Below, piece after piece: positions 37,030-46,646 of a stretch of 64,000 nt of DNA. Both the position numbers and the translations under genes were made by a program. Position 1 is the stretch's first letter. Every line of letters begins with the position of its first letter. Where the stretch lies: NCBI RefSeq assembly GCF_002209485.1, contig NZ_NJIX01000001.1, positions 1,426,001 to 1,490,000 of the forward strand. The letters are read 5' to 3'. This stretch comes from Achromobacter sp. HZ34 (GTDB lineage Bacteria > Pseudomonadota > Gammaproteobacteria > Burkholderiales > Burkholderiaceae_B). The notes under the pieces are model-generated. The model worked only from the letters and a program-made list of their open reading frames with translations, had not been told where the DNA came from and did no database searches.

Positions 37030-38433
37030 TCATTGTGGGTGGAGTGCGACCTCGCCTGAATTGGAGGTTACCCGCAAGGAACCCGTGCCCGACGGCCGTG
37101 ATGCGTGCACCGTGACGGCAGCATGAACCACCATGGTGTTGAGCGCCTGCGCGTCCAGGTCGCGGGTGATGATGACGAACAGGTTGTCCGTCACGTCACC
37201 GGCACGCAGGCGGCGCGGCGCGCTGAACGTGGTGCCGACGCTCTGGATCAGGATGGGGTCGTCGCAGTCGCTCACCCGCAGCACGGCCTTCACCCGCAAC
37301 AGACGCTCGCCGCAATAGGCGGAAAGATCATCCAGCCATAAAGCCAGGTCTTCCCACGCGGCACCTTCCGCCAGCGCGGCGGTCAGCACGTGTATGCGTG
37401 GATGCGCGATGCTTCCTGCCTGCGCCGCCTTGGCTTGTGTGGCCGCGCCCTTGCCCGGCGTGGCGGACGACGAGAACGCGCCGGCCTGCCCTGCCCGCCC
37501 GCTTGCCCGCAGCGCGGCCACGGCTTGCGCCACGCCGGCGTCACCCGCCGCCTGCGCGACATCTGGGGCGGTATCTGGCGCGGCGTCTGGCGCGATGTCC
37601 GGCGCGATGTCCGGCGCGGTGACTGATGCGACGGCTGATGCGCTGCCCTCGAAGGCGCGGCGGGCAGCCTGCTCGCGTGCGGGCTCATGGACGATATCCG
37701 CCAGCGGATTGATACCGGCGATCACCGCTCGATGATGCGCAATGTCCTGCTCGCCGGCCAAGTCGAGCTTGGTCAACACGATACGTTGCGCCGCCGCCAG
37801 TTGCGCGCTGGCCTCGTCGAAACGTTCGGCCTGCAAAGCGCCCGTGACGCAGTCATAGGTGCTTATCACGGTCAGCCGCAGCCGGCGCTGCGCCAGTTCA
37901 GGATCCGCCAAGGCGGCGATGATGGGTCCCGGCCGGGACACACCGCTGGTTTCGAGGATGATGCGACGTAATGGACCCAACGTCTGACCCAACGTCTGAC
38001 CCGACGCCGGCCCCGGCCCGAGCGCCGCACCGCCCGCCGGCCCATACCCCGCCGGGCGCCGCGCGTCCAGCAAGGCGACCACGGTGTCCACCAGGCTGCT
38101 GCGCATCGCGCAACAGACGCAGCCATTGGCCAAAAGCGTCATCGGCACGGCATCGCTGCCATCGGCAACGATGACGCCGTCGACACCGATCTCGCCCACC
38201 TCGTTGACGATGACGCCCGTGTCGGCGGTGCCCGCATCATTCAGATACTGCAGCAACAGCGTCGTCTTGCCGCTGCCCAGGAAGCCGGACAGGATGATCA
38301 GATCGACCGGCTCCGCTTCGCGCGGCGCCAGCATGGCCGCATGCGACGCGGCATTTGAGGACGCAGCCCCGGATGCCACAGCCCTCGATGCCACAGCCCC
38401 GGATGAAACAACCCCTTCTGTCTCAGCGCGCAT
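37030..38433 (-). CDS. COG0523 (G3E/CobW-type) GTPase, putative metallochaperone
   Basis: A 467-residue P-loop GTPase of the COG0523 family, whose members insert or allocate metals to client enzymes. Walker A GFLGSGKTT (residues 50-58), the metal-binding NGCVCCAMR (CxCC), ILETSGVSRPGPI and the TKLD base-recognition motif are present. The C-terminal CobW_C domain follows a long inserted low-complexity region (about 265-360) that includes five 4-residue APDx repeats encoded by 12-bp units at 37561-37620; the N terminus also holds Ala/Ser/Val repeats. The start at 38433 overlaps the end of the upstream amidohydrolase gene by 11 bp, so they are coupled, which suggests that enzyme as client. Confidence 0.85.
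   Translation of the reverse strand: MRAETEGVVSSGAVASRAVASGAASSNAASHAAMLAPREAEPVDLIILSGFLGSGKTTLLLQYLNDAGTADTGVIVNEVGEIGVDGVIVADGSDAVPMTLLANGCVCCAMRSSLVDTVVALLDARRPAGYGPAGGAALGPGPASGQTLGQTLGPLRRIILETSGVSRPGPIIAALADPELAQRRLRLTVISTYDCVTGALQAERFDEASAQLAAAQRIVLTKLDLAGEQDIAHHRAVIAGINPLADIVHEPAREQAARRAFEGSASAVASVTAPDIAPDIAPDAAPDTAPDVAQAAGDAGVAQAVAALRASGRAGQAGAFSSSATPGKGAATQAKAAQAGSIAHPRIHVLTAALAEGAAWEDLALWLDDLSAYCGERLLRVKAVLRVSDCDDPILIQSVGTTFSAPRRLRAGDVTDNLFVIITRDLDAQALNTMVVHAAVTVHASRPSGTGSLRVTSNSGEVALHPQ
37561..37620 (-). repeat. 12-bp in-frame tandem repeats in the GTPase gene
   Basis: Five 12-bp units of the form (A/G)T-CTGG-CGCG-(A/G)T encode APDI/APDA/APDT/APDV on the minus strand. The unit is a multiple of three, so the reading frame is safe under copy-number change. 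Confidence 0.8.
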
Positions 38434-40036
38434 GGGGCGGCCCCTCGGGATCGCCGTCCCAGCTGCCGCGTACCAGCTCACGCACATCGGCCAGCAACTG
38501 CTCGGTGTCATACACCATGCCGGCCTTGATGGTGTAGCGCAAGGCCCGTTGCCACTCGACCTTGCCCGTATCGTCGTTCAAGCGCATCGCACCCGTGCCG
38601 TACAGCAACTTGAAATCCTCCAGGGGATTCTGGTCATGCACCAGCAGGTCAGCGCGCTTGCCCAGATCCACGACCCCGGTGTCGCCATCCAGCCCCAGCA
38701 GGGCCGCGCTTTCCGCCGTGGCCGCGCGCAGCACCTCCAACGGATGGAAACCGGCCTCCTGCAACAACTCAAGTTCGCGGATGAAGCCGAAGCCATATAT
38801 CTGGAAGATGAAGCCCGAGTCGCTGCCGGCGCAGACCCGGCCGCCCAGGTTCTTGTACTCGTTGATGAACTGCATCCACAGCCGGTAGTTCTGCTTCCAC
38901 TCGATTTCGTTGGTGGTGCTCCAGCGATACCAGTAGGCGCCATGGCCGCCGCGCTGCGGCTGGAAGTATTTCCAGACGGCCTTCCACGTGTAGTCGTCGT
39001 GCCAGTCGGCGCGCCGCGCCCGCATCAGGTCGCGATTGGCGTCATAGATGTTGAAGGTCGGCACGAATGTGTGGCCTGCCTCCAGAAAGGCATCCATGAC
39101 CTCGCGCCATTTGGCGCTGCCGGGCTGGGCCGCCTGCATGAAGGTCTGGCCCGCCAGCGCGAAACGGAAGTACTCGTCGCCGTAGTTGTAGTCCGTGGGG
39201 AAATTCTGCACCACGCGGTTCTCGAACAGCGCTTCCGGCAGGCCGTAGTAATGCTCGGAACTGGTCAGCCCCCATCGCGCCGACTTCAGGGAGTTCACCC
39301 GAGTCACCGCCATCTGCGCATGATGGCAGCCCGAACGCAGGCCTTCGATGCGGGCCTCGTCCAACGCCGCCTGCATGATGGCGGGCGGCGCCCCGAAGAA
39401 CTTGATGCCGTCGGCACCGCGCGCCTTGATCTTGCGCACCCACTCGCGCGCCTGCTCCGGCGTATGGATAGTCTTGACGCGGTCGTTCACCGCCGGAAAG
39501 TAGGCATGCGCCACGATGCGCGGCGCCGCGATTTCGTTCTTCTCCGCGGCTTCCTTCTGCTGCAGGTTCCAGCCCAGGCCATTGATGGAACCCATCTCGC
39601 GGATGGTGGTTACGCCATGGGCCAGCCACAGCTTGTAGATGTAGTCGGCCGGCGGCACGATGCCGCTCATCGAGTGATACGGCGTACCGATGTGCGCATG
39701 CGCATCGACGAAACCCGGCGTGACGAACTTGCCATGGCAATCGATCTCGTGATCGCCCGGGCCCGGCCGCCGCGCGGGATTGATCTCCTTGAGCGGCGTG
39801 CCCACATTGACCAGCCCGACGATACGGTCCTGCTCGATGACGATGTCCACGGGCCCCCAGGGCGGCGCCCCCGTCCCGTCGATGACGGTGGCGCCTCGCA
39901 ACACCAGGCGCCCGAAAGGCCCTTCCCCGCGATCGCGCGAGGTGGCGGCGACGGCGGGATGCCATCCTTTGGCGGCATTGAGATCCCGCAATTCCTCGCC
40001 AACTTCCGAGCTGGCGTAAGACTGGTCGGCAGACAT
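38423..40036 (-). CDS. Metal-dependent amidohydrolase (copy 1)
   Basis: A 537-residue amidohydrolase-superfamily enzyme. Metal ligands appear in the expected order: HxH in FVDAHAHIG, a probable carboxylated lysine in ADGIKFFG, histidines in GCHHAQM and SSEHYYG, and the final Asp in VCAGSDSGF. The N-terminal beta-sandwich (LVLRGATVIDGTGAPPWG...) and C-terminal KRADLLVHDQNPLEDF complete the fold. This is the six-ligand set of the imidazolonepropionase/Xaa-Pro-type dipeptidase branch (COG1228). A long aromatic-rich insert (about 300-400: YWYRWSTTNEIEWKQNYRLWMQ) may shape the substrate pocket. The ATG at 40036 has AAGGAAG upstream. It is translationally coupled to the GTPase. Substrate unknown. 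Confidence 0.83.
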   Translation of the reverse strand: MSADQSYASSEVGEELRDLNAAKGWHPAVAATSRDRGEGPFGRLVLRGATVIDGTGAPPWGPVDIVIEQDRIVGLVNVGTPLKEINPARRPGPGDHEIDCHGKFVTPGFVDAHAHIGTPYHSMSGIVPPADYIYKLWLAHGVTTIREMGSINGLGWNLQQKEAAEKNEIAAPRIVAHAYFPAVNDRVKTIHTPEQAREWVRKIKARGADGIKFFGAPPAIMQAALDEARIEGLRSGCHHAQMAVTRVNSLKSARWGLTSSEHYYGLPEALFENRVVQNFPTDYNYGDEYFRFALAGQTFMQAAQPGSAKWREVMDAFLEAGHTFVPTFNIYDANRDLMRARRADWHDDYTWKAVWKYFQPQRGGHGAYWYRWSTTNEIEWKQNYRLWMQFINEYKNLGGRVCAGSDSGFIFQIYGFGFIRELELLQEAGFHPLEVLRAATAESAALLGLDGDTGVVDLGKRADLLVHDQNPLEDFKLLYGTGAMRLNDDTGKVEWQRALRYTIKAGMVYDTEQLLADVRELVRGSWDGDPEGPPHAR

Positions 40037-40110
40037 GGTTCTTCCTTCGACACGATGGGGCACTTGCGGCGGCGCAGGGACGCCTGCAGGGTCCGGGTTA
40101 GACAGAAAAG

Positions 40111-41295
40111 CTAGGCATGAAAGGTGGCGTTCCAGAACGTATTCAGATCGGCCTCGCTGCGCACCAGCAGGTCCATGTCGCGCTTGACCACCCGTTCCAG
40201 TTCGGCCGGCGCGAACGCCACCGCCTGGCTCTCGGGCGGCAAAGCCGCATCGACGACCGCGGGCGTCAGGTAAAGGCGCGCGGCAAGCGCCTGCTGCACC
40301 TTGACGTCGAGCAAGGCATTCAGGAACGCGGCGGCGCAGGCCCGATTCGGCCCCGCGGCGACCGGCGCGGCCTGCGATACCGAGGGAATCAATCCTTCAC
40401 GCGGCACCACAGACGCCAGGTCCAGGCCGTCTTTCTTCCACTTCAGCGCGGTCGAGCGCCAGACCAGCGCGGCCCGCACCTGGCCATGGCGAAACGCCCG
40501 CGCGAGGCTGTTCTCGTCGTAATAGGCACGCGCGCCCTGGCCCCGCAGCGCGGTCAACCAGGCGCGTCCCGCATCGAGGTCCGCGGCGCCCTTGCCCGCC
40601 GCCAGCGCACCGGCGATGGCCAGCGTCACGGGCATGCCGTCGAGCAGACCGATGTGGTCCCTGGACTGCCCTGCGCCGGATGCAGCACCGTTGGCCGCGC
40701 CCGTTTTTTCCGAGGAATCCTTGCCGCTGGCGTCCTTGGCGGCATCCTTGGATGCGTCCTTGGCGACGTCCTTCGAGGCGCTCTCGGCGGCCGGCTCAAG
40801 CAGCGCGGCCAGGCTGTCCGGCGGCGCCTTGAACTTGCTCTTGTCGTAGACCAGCACCAGGCCGGTCCACGCATACGGAATGGCGGATGGCGACTGCAGC
40901 GCCGGCAGCACTTGTGCGCCGCGCGTGACCGCCTGGGCATCGATGGGCGCCAGGCCGCCTTCCATCTGGATCGCGCGCAACTCGCGGTCGCGCAGCACGA
41001 CGAGATCCAGCGTGGGCTTGCGCGCGCCAACTTCAGCGCGGATGCGCGTGCGCTGCGCCAGGGCGCTGGCAACCTGATACGACGGCACCAGGCCGGCCGG
41101 CGCCAGCAAGGGATCGAGCACTTCCTGCAGCAAGGCCTGCCGCGTACCCGCGGCTATGCCAACCGAAACGCCGGCCCCACATTGCGCGGCCGCGCGCGCC
41201 AGCCCTGGCAGGCCCAGCAGCGTCGACGCCACCGGGCCGGCGGCCAGCAGCGAAGAAAAACGCAGAAATGAACGACGTGTACGCACAGCGGCCAT
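40111..41295 (-). CDS. PotD-like periplasmic binding protein of the amidohydrolase/PutA locus (copy 2)
   Basis: A 394-residue binding protein with a twin-arginine signal (RTRRSFLRFSSLLAAGP). It is paralogous to the protein at 35789-36844, sharing LVLVYDKSKFKAPPDSL, VWRSTALKWKKDGLDLASVVPREG and the end PESQAVAFAPAELERVVKRDMDLL. It differs by a 40-residue lysine/aspartate-rich insert (SKDVAKDASKDAAKDAS) encoded by four 12-bp units at 40730-40777. The ATG at 41295 has GGAG about 9 bp upstream. It lies between putA and the amidohydrolase copy 1. Two binding proteins for one transporter suggest two related ligands or divergence of one copy. Confidence 0.78.
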   Translation of the reverse strand: MAAVRTRRSFLRFSSLLAAGPVASTLLGLPGLARAAAQCGAGVSVGIAAGTRQALLQEVLDPLLAPAGLVPSYQVASALAQRTRIRAEVGARKPTLDLVVLRDRELRAIQMEGGLAPIDAQAVTRGAQVLPALQSPSAIPYAWTGLVLVYDKSKFKAPPDSLAALLEPAAESASKDVAKDASKDAAKDASGKDSSEKTGAANGAASGAGQSRDHIGLLDGMPVTLAIAGALAAGKGAADLDAGRAWLTALRGQGARAYYDENSLARAFRHGQVRAALVWRSTALKWKKDGLDLASVVPREGLIPSVSQAAPVAAGPNRACAAAFLNALLDVKVQQALAARLYLTPAVVDAALPPESQAVAFAPAELERVVKRDMDLLVRSEADLNTFWNATFHA

Positions 41296-41395
41296 GCCAC
41301 AAACTCCAGAAACCTGATGGGACCCTCATTTTCATCCCATGTTTAACCGCTTGTCACGCGGTCGTCCGTTACTTTTTCCAGCGCGCCGGGCGTAT

Positions 41396-44300
41396 TCATC
41401 CTATGGTCATCAAGTTGGCGTTACCGCCGGCGGCCGCCGTGTTCACGCTGATGGAGCGCTCCGTCACCAGCCGGTCCGGCACATAGCGTGCGCCCTGCCC
41501 CAGCGCCTCCGTCGTCAGCCCCTGCACCGGCACGATGGCGCCATCGCGCGCGGCGATGCGCCTTTGGAACACCAGCAGGGCATCGCCATCGCCTTCGAAC
41601 AGCGCGGCCTGGAAGTCGGCCTGCTCCAGGTCCGCTTCCGCCACCAGCGTCACGGCCTGTTGCTGCGCGGCGTCCAGGCGCTGCCGCGCTGCGCGCGCCG
41701 CGGCGTTGTCGATATACATGACCCGATTGCCGGTGGCCCGCGCCACGGCCCATTGCGCCTGCGCGCCCGCCTCGGAGGCCGCTGCGCACAGCACGGTGCC
41801 GCGCGGCGCCAGCCGGTAGGTGTTGGACTCGCCCGTCGGACCCGGCAAGGTAATCGAAAGCGGCAAGGAAGCGGGCGCTGCGGAGGCCTGCACCGCATCC
41901 GGCGCCGCATTTGGCATTGCAGTCGGCAGCGCAATTGGCGTCCCACGGCCCTCACCCATCGGGAAAACAACCGGCAGCCCCGGCGGACGCACGGACAGCA
42001 GGCGATACATGTACAAGGGTCCGCCCGCCTTGGGCCCCGTGCCCGACAATCCCTCGCCGCCGAAAGGCTGCACGCCCACCACCGCCCCCACGATATTGCG
42101 GTTGACGTACATATTGCCGGCATGGATACGCTGGGTCACGCGGGCGATGGTCTCGTCGATGCGGGTATGCACGCCGAACGTCAAGCCATAGCCGCTGCCG
42201 TTGATGTCGTCCAGCAAGCCGTCGAGCTGGTCGCGCTGATAGCGCAGCACGTGCAGCACGGGACCGAACACTTCGCGCTCGAGTTCACGCAGGCTGTCGA
42301 TCTCGATCAGCGTGGGCGGGACGAACGTCCCATGTCGCGCCGCCGCCAGCGGCGTGGTCTGCGCGACCGCCTTGCCGGCCGTGCGCATGGCGTCGATATG
42401 GCGCTGGATATTGTCCCGCGCCTCGGCGTCGATGACCGGCCCGACATCGGTCGACAGGTGATCGGGATTGCCCACCCGCAACTCGTCCATGGCGCCGCGC
42501 AGCATGTGCAGCACATGATCCGCGCTGTCTTCCTGCAGGCACAGCACGCGCAGGGCCGAGCATCGTTGGCCGGCGGAATCGAAGGCCGACGTCAACACGT
42601 CGAACACCACCTGTTCGGCCAGCGCGGATGAATCGACGATCATGGCGTTCTGGCCGCCCGTCTCGGCGATCAGCGGGATGGGATGGCCGGCGTCGTCCAG
42701 GCGCTCGGCCAGGGTGCGCGCGATCAGGCGCGCGACGTCGGTGGACCCGGTGAACATCACGCCCTTGACGGCGGGATTGCCCACCAGTGCCGCGCCCACC
42801 GTTTCGCCGTGCCCCGGCAGCAACTGCACCGCATCGGCCGGCACCCCGGCCGCGCGCAGCATGGCCACGGCCTGCGCCGCGATCAGCGGTGTCTGCTCGG
42901 CCGGCTTGGCCAGCACGGTGTTGCCTGCCGCCAATGCCGCCGCCACCTGGCCCGTGAAGATCGCCAGGGGAAAATTCCACGGACTGATGCACAGCACGGG
43001 TCCCAGCGGACGATGGCTATGGTTGTCGAATTCGCGTTCGGCCTGGTCCGCGTAATAGCGCAGGAAGTCGACCGCCTCGCGCACTTCCGCGACCGCATTC
43101 GACAGGGACTTGCCCGCCTCGCGCACGATGAGGCCCAGCAGCGTCTGCATCTGCTCTTCGAACAATTGCGCCGCGCGGCGCAGGCATTGCGCGCGTTCCG
43201 ATACCGGCGTCGACTGCCAGATCGGCGCACCCGCCACGGCATGGCGCAGCGCATCCTCGACGTCGGCTTCACACGCTTCGATGACATGGCCCACCACGTC
43301 ACGCAGATCGGCGGGATTGCGCAAGGGCTGGGCGCGCTCGTCGTCCCACACCAGGCTGCCGCCTACCGTGGGCGCGGCGCGCCAGGGCATGGCCGTGCTG
43401 GCCAGCAGCGCCGCGGACAAGGACGCCAGGCGGTGCTCATTGCTCAGGTCCAGGCCTTGTGAATTCAGGCGCGCGCCGCTGGCGGCGCTGCCGAACAACT
43501 CACGCGGCAAGGGAATCTTTTCATGCGGCGCCCCCAGGGGAACGATGGCCTGGGCCGCATCGACAGGGTCCTGCACCAGTTCGGCGACGGACACGCTGTC
43601 GTCGCCGATGCGGTTGACGAACGAGGTATTGGCGCCGTTCTCCAGCAGGCGTCGCACCAGATAGGCCAGCAGCGTCTCATGCGTGCCGACCGGCGCGTAG
43701 ATGCGGCAAGGACGATTCAGCTTGCCTTGCCCGGCCGCGCCGACCACCTCGTCGTACAGCGACTCACCCATGCCATGCAGGCACTGGAATTCGTACTGGC
43801 CAAGGTAGTAGTTCTGGCCCGCCATCTGGTAGATGGCCGCCACGGTGTAGGCATTGTGCGTGGCGAACTGCGGAAACACCGCTGCCGGCGCGCCTAGCAG
43901 TTTGCGCGCGCAGGCCAGGTAGGACACATCGGTGTAAACCTTGCGGGTATAGACCGGATAGCCTTCCAGCCCGTCGATCTGGGCGCGCTTGATTTCGCTG
44001 TCCCAGTAGGCCCCCTTGACCAGGCGGATCATCAGGCGATGGCGGCTGCGGCGCGCAAGGTCGATGACGTAGTCGATGACGAAAGGCGCCCGCTTCTGGT
44101 AAGCCTGGATGACGAAGCCGATGCCGTTCCAGCCCTCCAGTTCCGCATCGAAGCACAGTGCCTCCAGCAGATCCAGCGAGATCTCCAGCCGGTCGGCCTC
44201 TTCGGCATCGATGTTCAGGCCGATGTCGTAGCTGCGTGCCAGGCGGGTCAGCTGCAGCACCCGCGGCAGCAGTTCAGTCATGACGCGATCGCGTTGCGCG

Positions 44301-45298
44301 CGCGTGTAGCGCGGGTGCAGCGCCGACAGCTTGATCGAGATCCCCGGCCCCTGGTAAATGCCGCGGCCGGCGGAGGCCTTGCCGATGGCGTGGATGGCCT
44401 GCTCGTAGGACGCGTAGTAGCGGTCGGCGTCGGCCGAGGTGGTGGCAGCCTCGCCCAGCATGTCGTAGGAATAGCCGTAGCCCTTGGCCTCCAGCTTGCG
44501 ATTGTTGGCCAGCGCTTCCGAAATGCTCTGGCCCGACACGAACTGCTCGCCCATCATGCGCATGGCGATATTCACGCCCTTGCGGATCAGTGGCTCGCCG
44601 CCCTTGCCGATCAGGCGCGTCACGGCGCGCGACAGCGTCTGTTCGCTGTTGACCGCCACCAATTTTCCGGTGAGCATCAGGCCCCAGGTCGCGGCGTTGA
44701 CGAACATGGACGGCGAGCTGCCCATATGCGACTTCCAGTCGCCATGCGAAATCTTGTCGCGGATCAGCGCGTCGCGCGTGGCCCGGTCAGGAATGCGCAG
44801 CAGCGCTTCGGCCAGGCACATCAGCGCCACGCCTTCCTGGCTGGACAGGGAGAACTCCTGGATCAGGCCCTCCACCCCGCCGCCGGTACGCTTCTCGCGC
44901 AGGGACTTGACCAGGCCGGCGGCCATGGCATGGACTTTTTCGGGATTGGCCACGCGCGCCTGGCCCAGCAGCAAGGCCACGCACTCGGGTTCCGGGCGCC
45001 GGTACGCCGCCGTGATGGCGGCGCGCAGCACGGACTGCGGTTGCACGTCCTGGCCGAATTCGAAGAACGGCGGCATCTGCGCCTGCCGGGGCAGGTCGGC
45101 GTCCTCCGCGCCGGCCTGCAATCCGCCGTTGTAATGCGAGATCTCCGCCGGCAGCTGGCCGCGTTCGATGCGGTCCAGATACGACACGATGGCCTGCTTG
45201 TGCAGCCAGTGCGGAGTGCAATTGAGTTTTGCCGCGGCGTTCTTCAGTCGATCGCGCAATGCGTCATCGACCTTGACGCCTAGAGTCGTGGTGGCCAT
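41396..45298 (-). CDS. putA: Trifunctional PutA: DNA-binding repressor, proline dehydrogenase, glutamate semialdehyde dehydrogenase
   Basis: A 1300-residue PutA that oxidises proline to glutamate via P5C. Residues 1-48 form a ribbon-helix-helix DNA-binding domain (TTLGVKVDDALRDRLKNAA), so it probably also represses transcription when proline is absent. The FAD-dependent PRODH barrel (about 170-560) includes LVKGAYWDSEIKRAQ and GMGESLYDEV. The aldehyde dehydrogenase (about 630-1120) has ISPWNFPLAIFTGQVAAAL and the catalytic cysteine in DSAGQRCSALRVL (Cys about 913). A C-terminal ALDH-like domain follows an Ala/Pro-rich linker. It sits inside a run of transporter and amidohydrolase genes, which is unusual; putA usually stands alone or with putP. 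Confidence 0.96.
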   Translation of the reverse strand: MATTTLGVKVDDALRDRLKNAAAKLNCTPHWLHKQAIVSYLDRIERGQLPAEISHYNGGLQAGAEDADLPRQAQMPPFFEFGQDVQPQSVLRAAITAAYRRPEPECVALLLGQARVANPEKVHAMAAGLVKSLREKRTGGGVEGLIQEFSLSSQEGVALMCLAEALLRIPDRATRDALIRDKISHGDWKSHMGSSPSMFVNAATWGLMLTGKLVAVNSEQTLSRAVTRLIGKGGEPLIRKGVNIAMRMMGEQFVSGQSISEALANNRKLEAKGYGYSYDMLGEAATTSADADRYYASYEQAIHAIGKASAGRGIYQGPGISIKLSALHPRYTRAQRDRVMTELLPRVLQLTRLARSYDIGLNIDAEEADRLEISLDLLEALCFDAELEGWNGIGFVIQAYQKRAPFVIDYVIDLARRSRHRLMIRLVKGAYWDSEIKRAQIDGLEGYPVYTRKVYTDVSYLACARKLLGAPAAVFPQFATHNAYTVAAIYQMAGQNYYLGQYEFQCLHGMGESLYDEVVGAAGQGKLNRPCRIYAPVGTHETLLAYLVRRLLENGANTSFVNRIGDDSVSVAELVQDPVDAAQAIVPLGAPHEKIPLPRELFGSAASGARLNSQGLDLSNEHRLASLSAALLASTAMPWRAAPTVGGSLVWDDERAQPLRNPADLRDVVGHVIEACEADVEDALRHAVAGAPIWQSTPVSERAQCLRRAAQLFEEQMQTLLGLIVREAGKSLSNAVAEVREAVDFLRYYADQAEREFDNHSHRPLGPVLCISPWNFPLAIFTGQVAAALAAGNTVLAKPAEQTPLIAAQAVAMLRAAGVPADAVQLLPGHGETVGAALVGNPAVKGVMFTGSTDVARLIARTLAERLDDAGHPIPLIAETGGQNAMIVDSSALAEQVVFDVLTSAFDSAGQRCSALRVLCLQEDSADHVLHMLRGAMDELRVGNPDHLSTDVGPVIDAEARDNIQRHIDAMRTAGKAVAQTTPLAAARHGTFVPPTLIEIDSLRELEREVFGPVLHVLRYQRDQLDGLLDDINGSGYGLTFGVHTRIDETIARVTQRIHAGNMYVNRNIVGAVVGVQPFGGEGLSGTGPKAGGPLYMYRLLSVRPPGLPVVFPMGEGRGTPIALPTAMPNAAPDAVQASAAPASLPLSITLPGPTGESNTYRLAPRGTVLCAAASEAGAQAQWAVARATGNRVMYIDNAAARAARQRLDAAQQQAVTLVAEADLEQADFQAALFEGDGDALLVFQRRIAARDGAIVPVQGLTTEALGQGARYVPDRLVTERSISVNTAAAGGNANLMTIG

Positions 45299-45358
45299 GC
45301 TGCCTGATGCGTAGCGCTGGTTGGGTTATGGCGGCGGAGTCATGCCAGCCGGGGCCTG

Positions 45359-46603
45359 CTAGTCCAGGTAATTGTGGTAGATCTTCCCGCCTTTCATGAC
45401 CAGGGGAATGCGTTCGCCCTGGCCCAGCAGGCAGGAAATATCCTTGTAGGGATTGCCGTCGACTACCAGGACGTCGGCATAGGCACCCGCCATCAGGCGC
45501 CCCAGCTTGTCCTGCATGTTCAAGACTTCGGCGCCGATCAGCGTGGCGCTCTGGATGACCTCGTGATTGCCGAGGACTTCGGCGCGGATGCGGAACTCAT
45601 CGCTCTGCAGGCGCTGCGAAGGGCCCAGCAGATCGGTCCCCAGGCCCATCTTCACGCCGGCGCGCTTGAACAGTTCCAGCGACTCCAGCCCGGCCTGGCG
45701 CACCGATGCGATCTTGACCACGCTTTCCTCCGGCAGGCCGTATTGCGCGCCCTCGTTGGCCAGGGCCTCGTACGTCACCAGCGTGGGCACCACGTAAGCG
45801 CCCTTCTCCGCCATCAGGCGGGCCACGCGTTCGTCGATCAGGTTGCCGTGTTCGATGGTGCGCACCCCCATGTTGACGGCGCGCTCGATGGCCTCGGCCG
45901 TGTAGGAGTGCGCCATCACATACGTCTGGCGCGCCCGCGCTTCGTGCACCATGGCGCGGATCTCGTCGTCCGAATAGCCCCACGACGCGATGGGATCGGT
46001 GGGCGACGCCACGCCGCCGGACGCCATGATCTTGATCTGGTCCGCGCCCATCTGCAGTTCCTGGCGCACGGCGCGGCGCACATCGTCCACGCCGTCGGCC
46101 ACCCGCCCGATGTCGCCAGCGCGGAAGCAGCAGCCGCAGAAGCTCATCGGACGCAGATGGTCCGAGCGCGGCCGCGGATCGCCATGGCCGCCGGTCTGGC
46201 TGATGGCGCGGCCCGAGATGAACAGGCGCGGGCCGATCACCGTGTCTTCCTCGACCGCGCACTTCAGGCCCCAACCGGCGCCGCCCGCGTCGCGCAGCGT
46301 GGTGAAGCCACGCCGCAGCATGGCTGCCATGATGGGCACCGAACGCATCATCACCAGCGCATCGGGCAGCACGCCCTGCGTGCTCAGGTTCAGCTGGGTG
46401 GCCATGACGTGGCCGTGCAGGTCGATGATGCCGGGCATGACGGTCTTGCCCCTGGCATCGATCACCTGGGCCGACGCCGACTGCAGCGGCCGGTCGGACA
46501 CTTCCTTGACCAGGCCATCCTCGACCAGGACGTCATGGCCTTCCAGCAATTCGCCCACGGTGGGGTCGAGCAGATTTCCATTCTTGAACAGGACGGCGGT
46601 CAT
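45359..46603 (-). CDS. Metal-dependent amidohydrolase (copy 2, Xaa-Pro/Xaa-Arg dipeptidase type)
   Basis: A 414-residue amidohydrolase of the COG1228 branch. Ligands: HxH in IIDLHGHVM, lysine in ADQIKIMASGG (carboxylated in relatives), histidines in YVMAHSYTAEAIE and TIEHGNLID, and Asp in GLGTDLLGP. Its length and the FTTLRDAGGAGWGLK and KIMASGGVASP segments are those of enzymes first annotated as prolidases and later shown to cleave Xaa-Pro, Xaa-Arg or N-acyl dipeptides. It lies 60 bp ahead of putA and 43 bp after the permease gene. A product containing proline would be a natural feed for PutA; this is inference. Confidence 0.87.
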   Translation of the reverse strand: MTAVLFKNGNLLDPTVGELLEGHDVLVEDGLVKEVSDRPLQSASAQVIDARGKTVMPGIIDLHGHVMATQLNLSTQGVLPDALVMMRSVPIMAAMLRRGFTTLRDAGGAGWGLKCAVEEDTVIGPRLFISGRAISQTGGHGDPRPRSDHLRPMSFCGCCFRAGDIGRVADGVDDVRRAVRQELQMGADQIKIMASGGVASPTDPIASWGYSDDEIRAMVHEARARQTYVMAHSYTAEAIERAVNMGVRTIEHGNLIDERVARLMAEKGAYVVPTLVTYEALANEGAQYGLPEESVVKIASVRQAGLESLELFKRAGVKMGLGTDLLGPSQRLQSDEFRIRAEVLGNHEVIQSATLIGAEVLNMQDKLGRLMAGAYADVLVVDGNPYKDISCLLGQGERIPLVMKGGKIYHNYLD

Positions 46604-46646
46604 CTAAGGCTCCGGATGCGGTTCGGGGAAAAGGGTTCGTAAGGGA

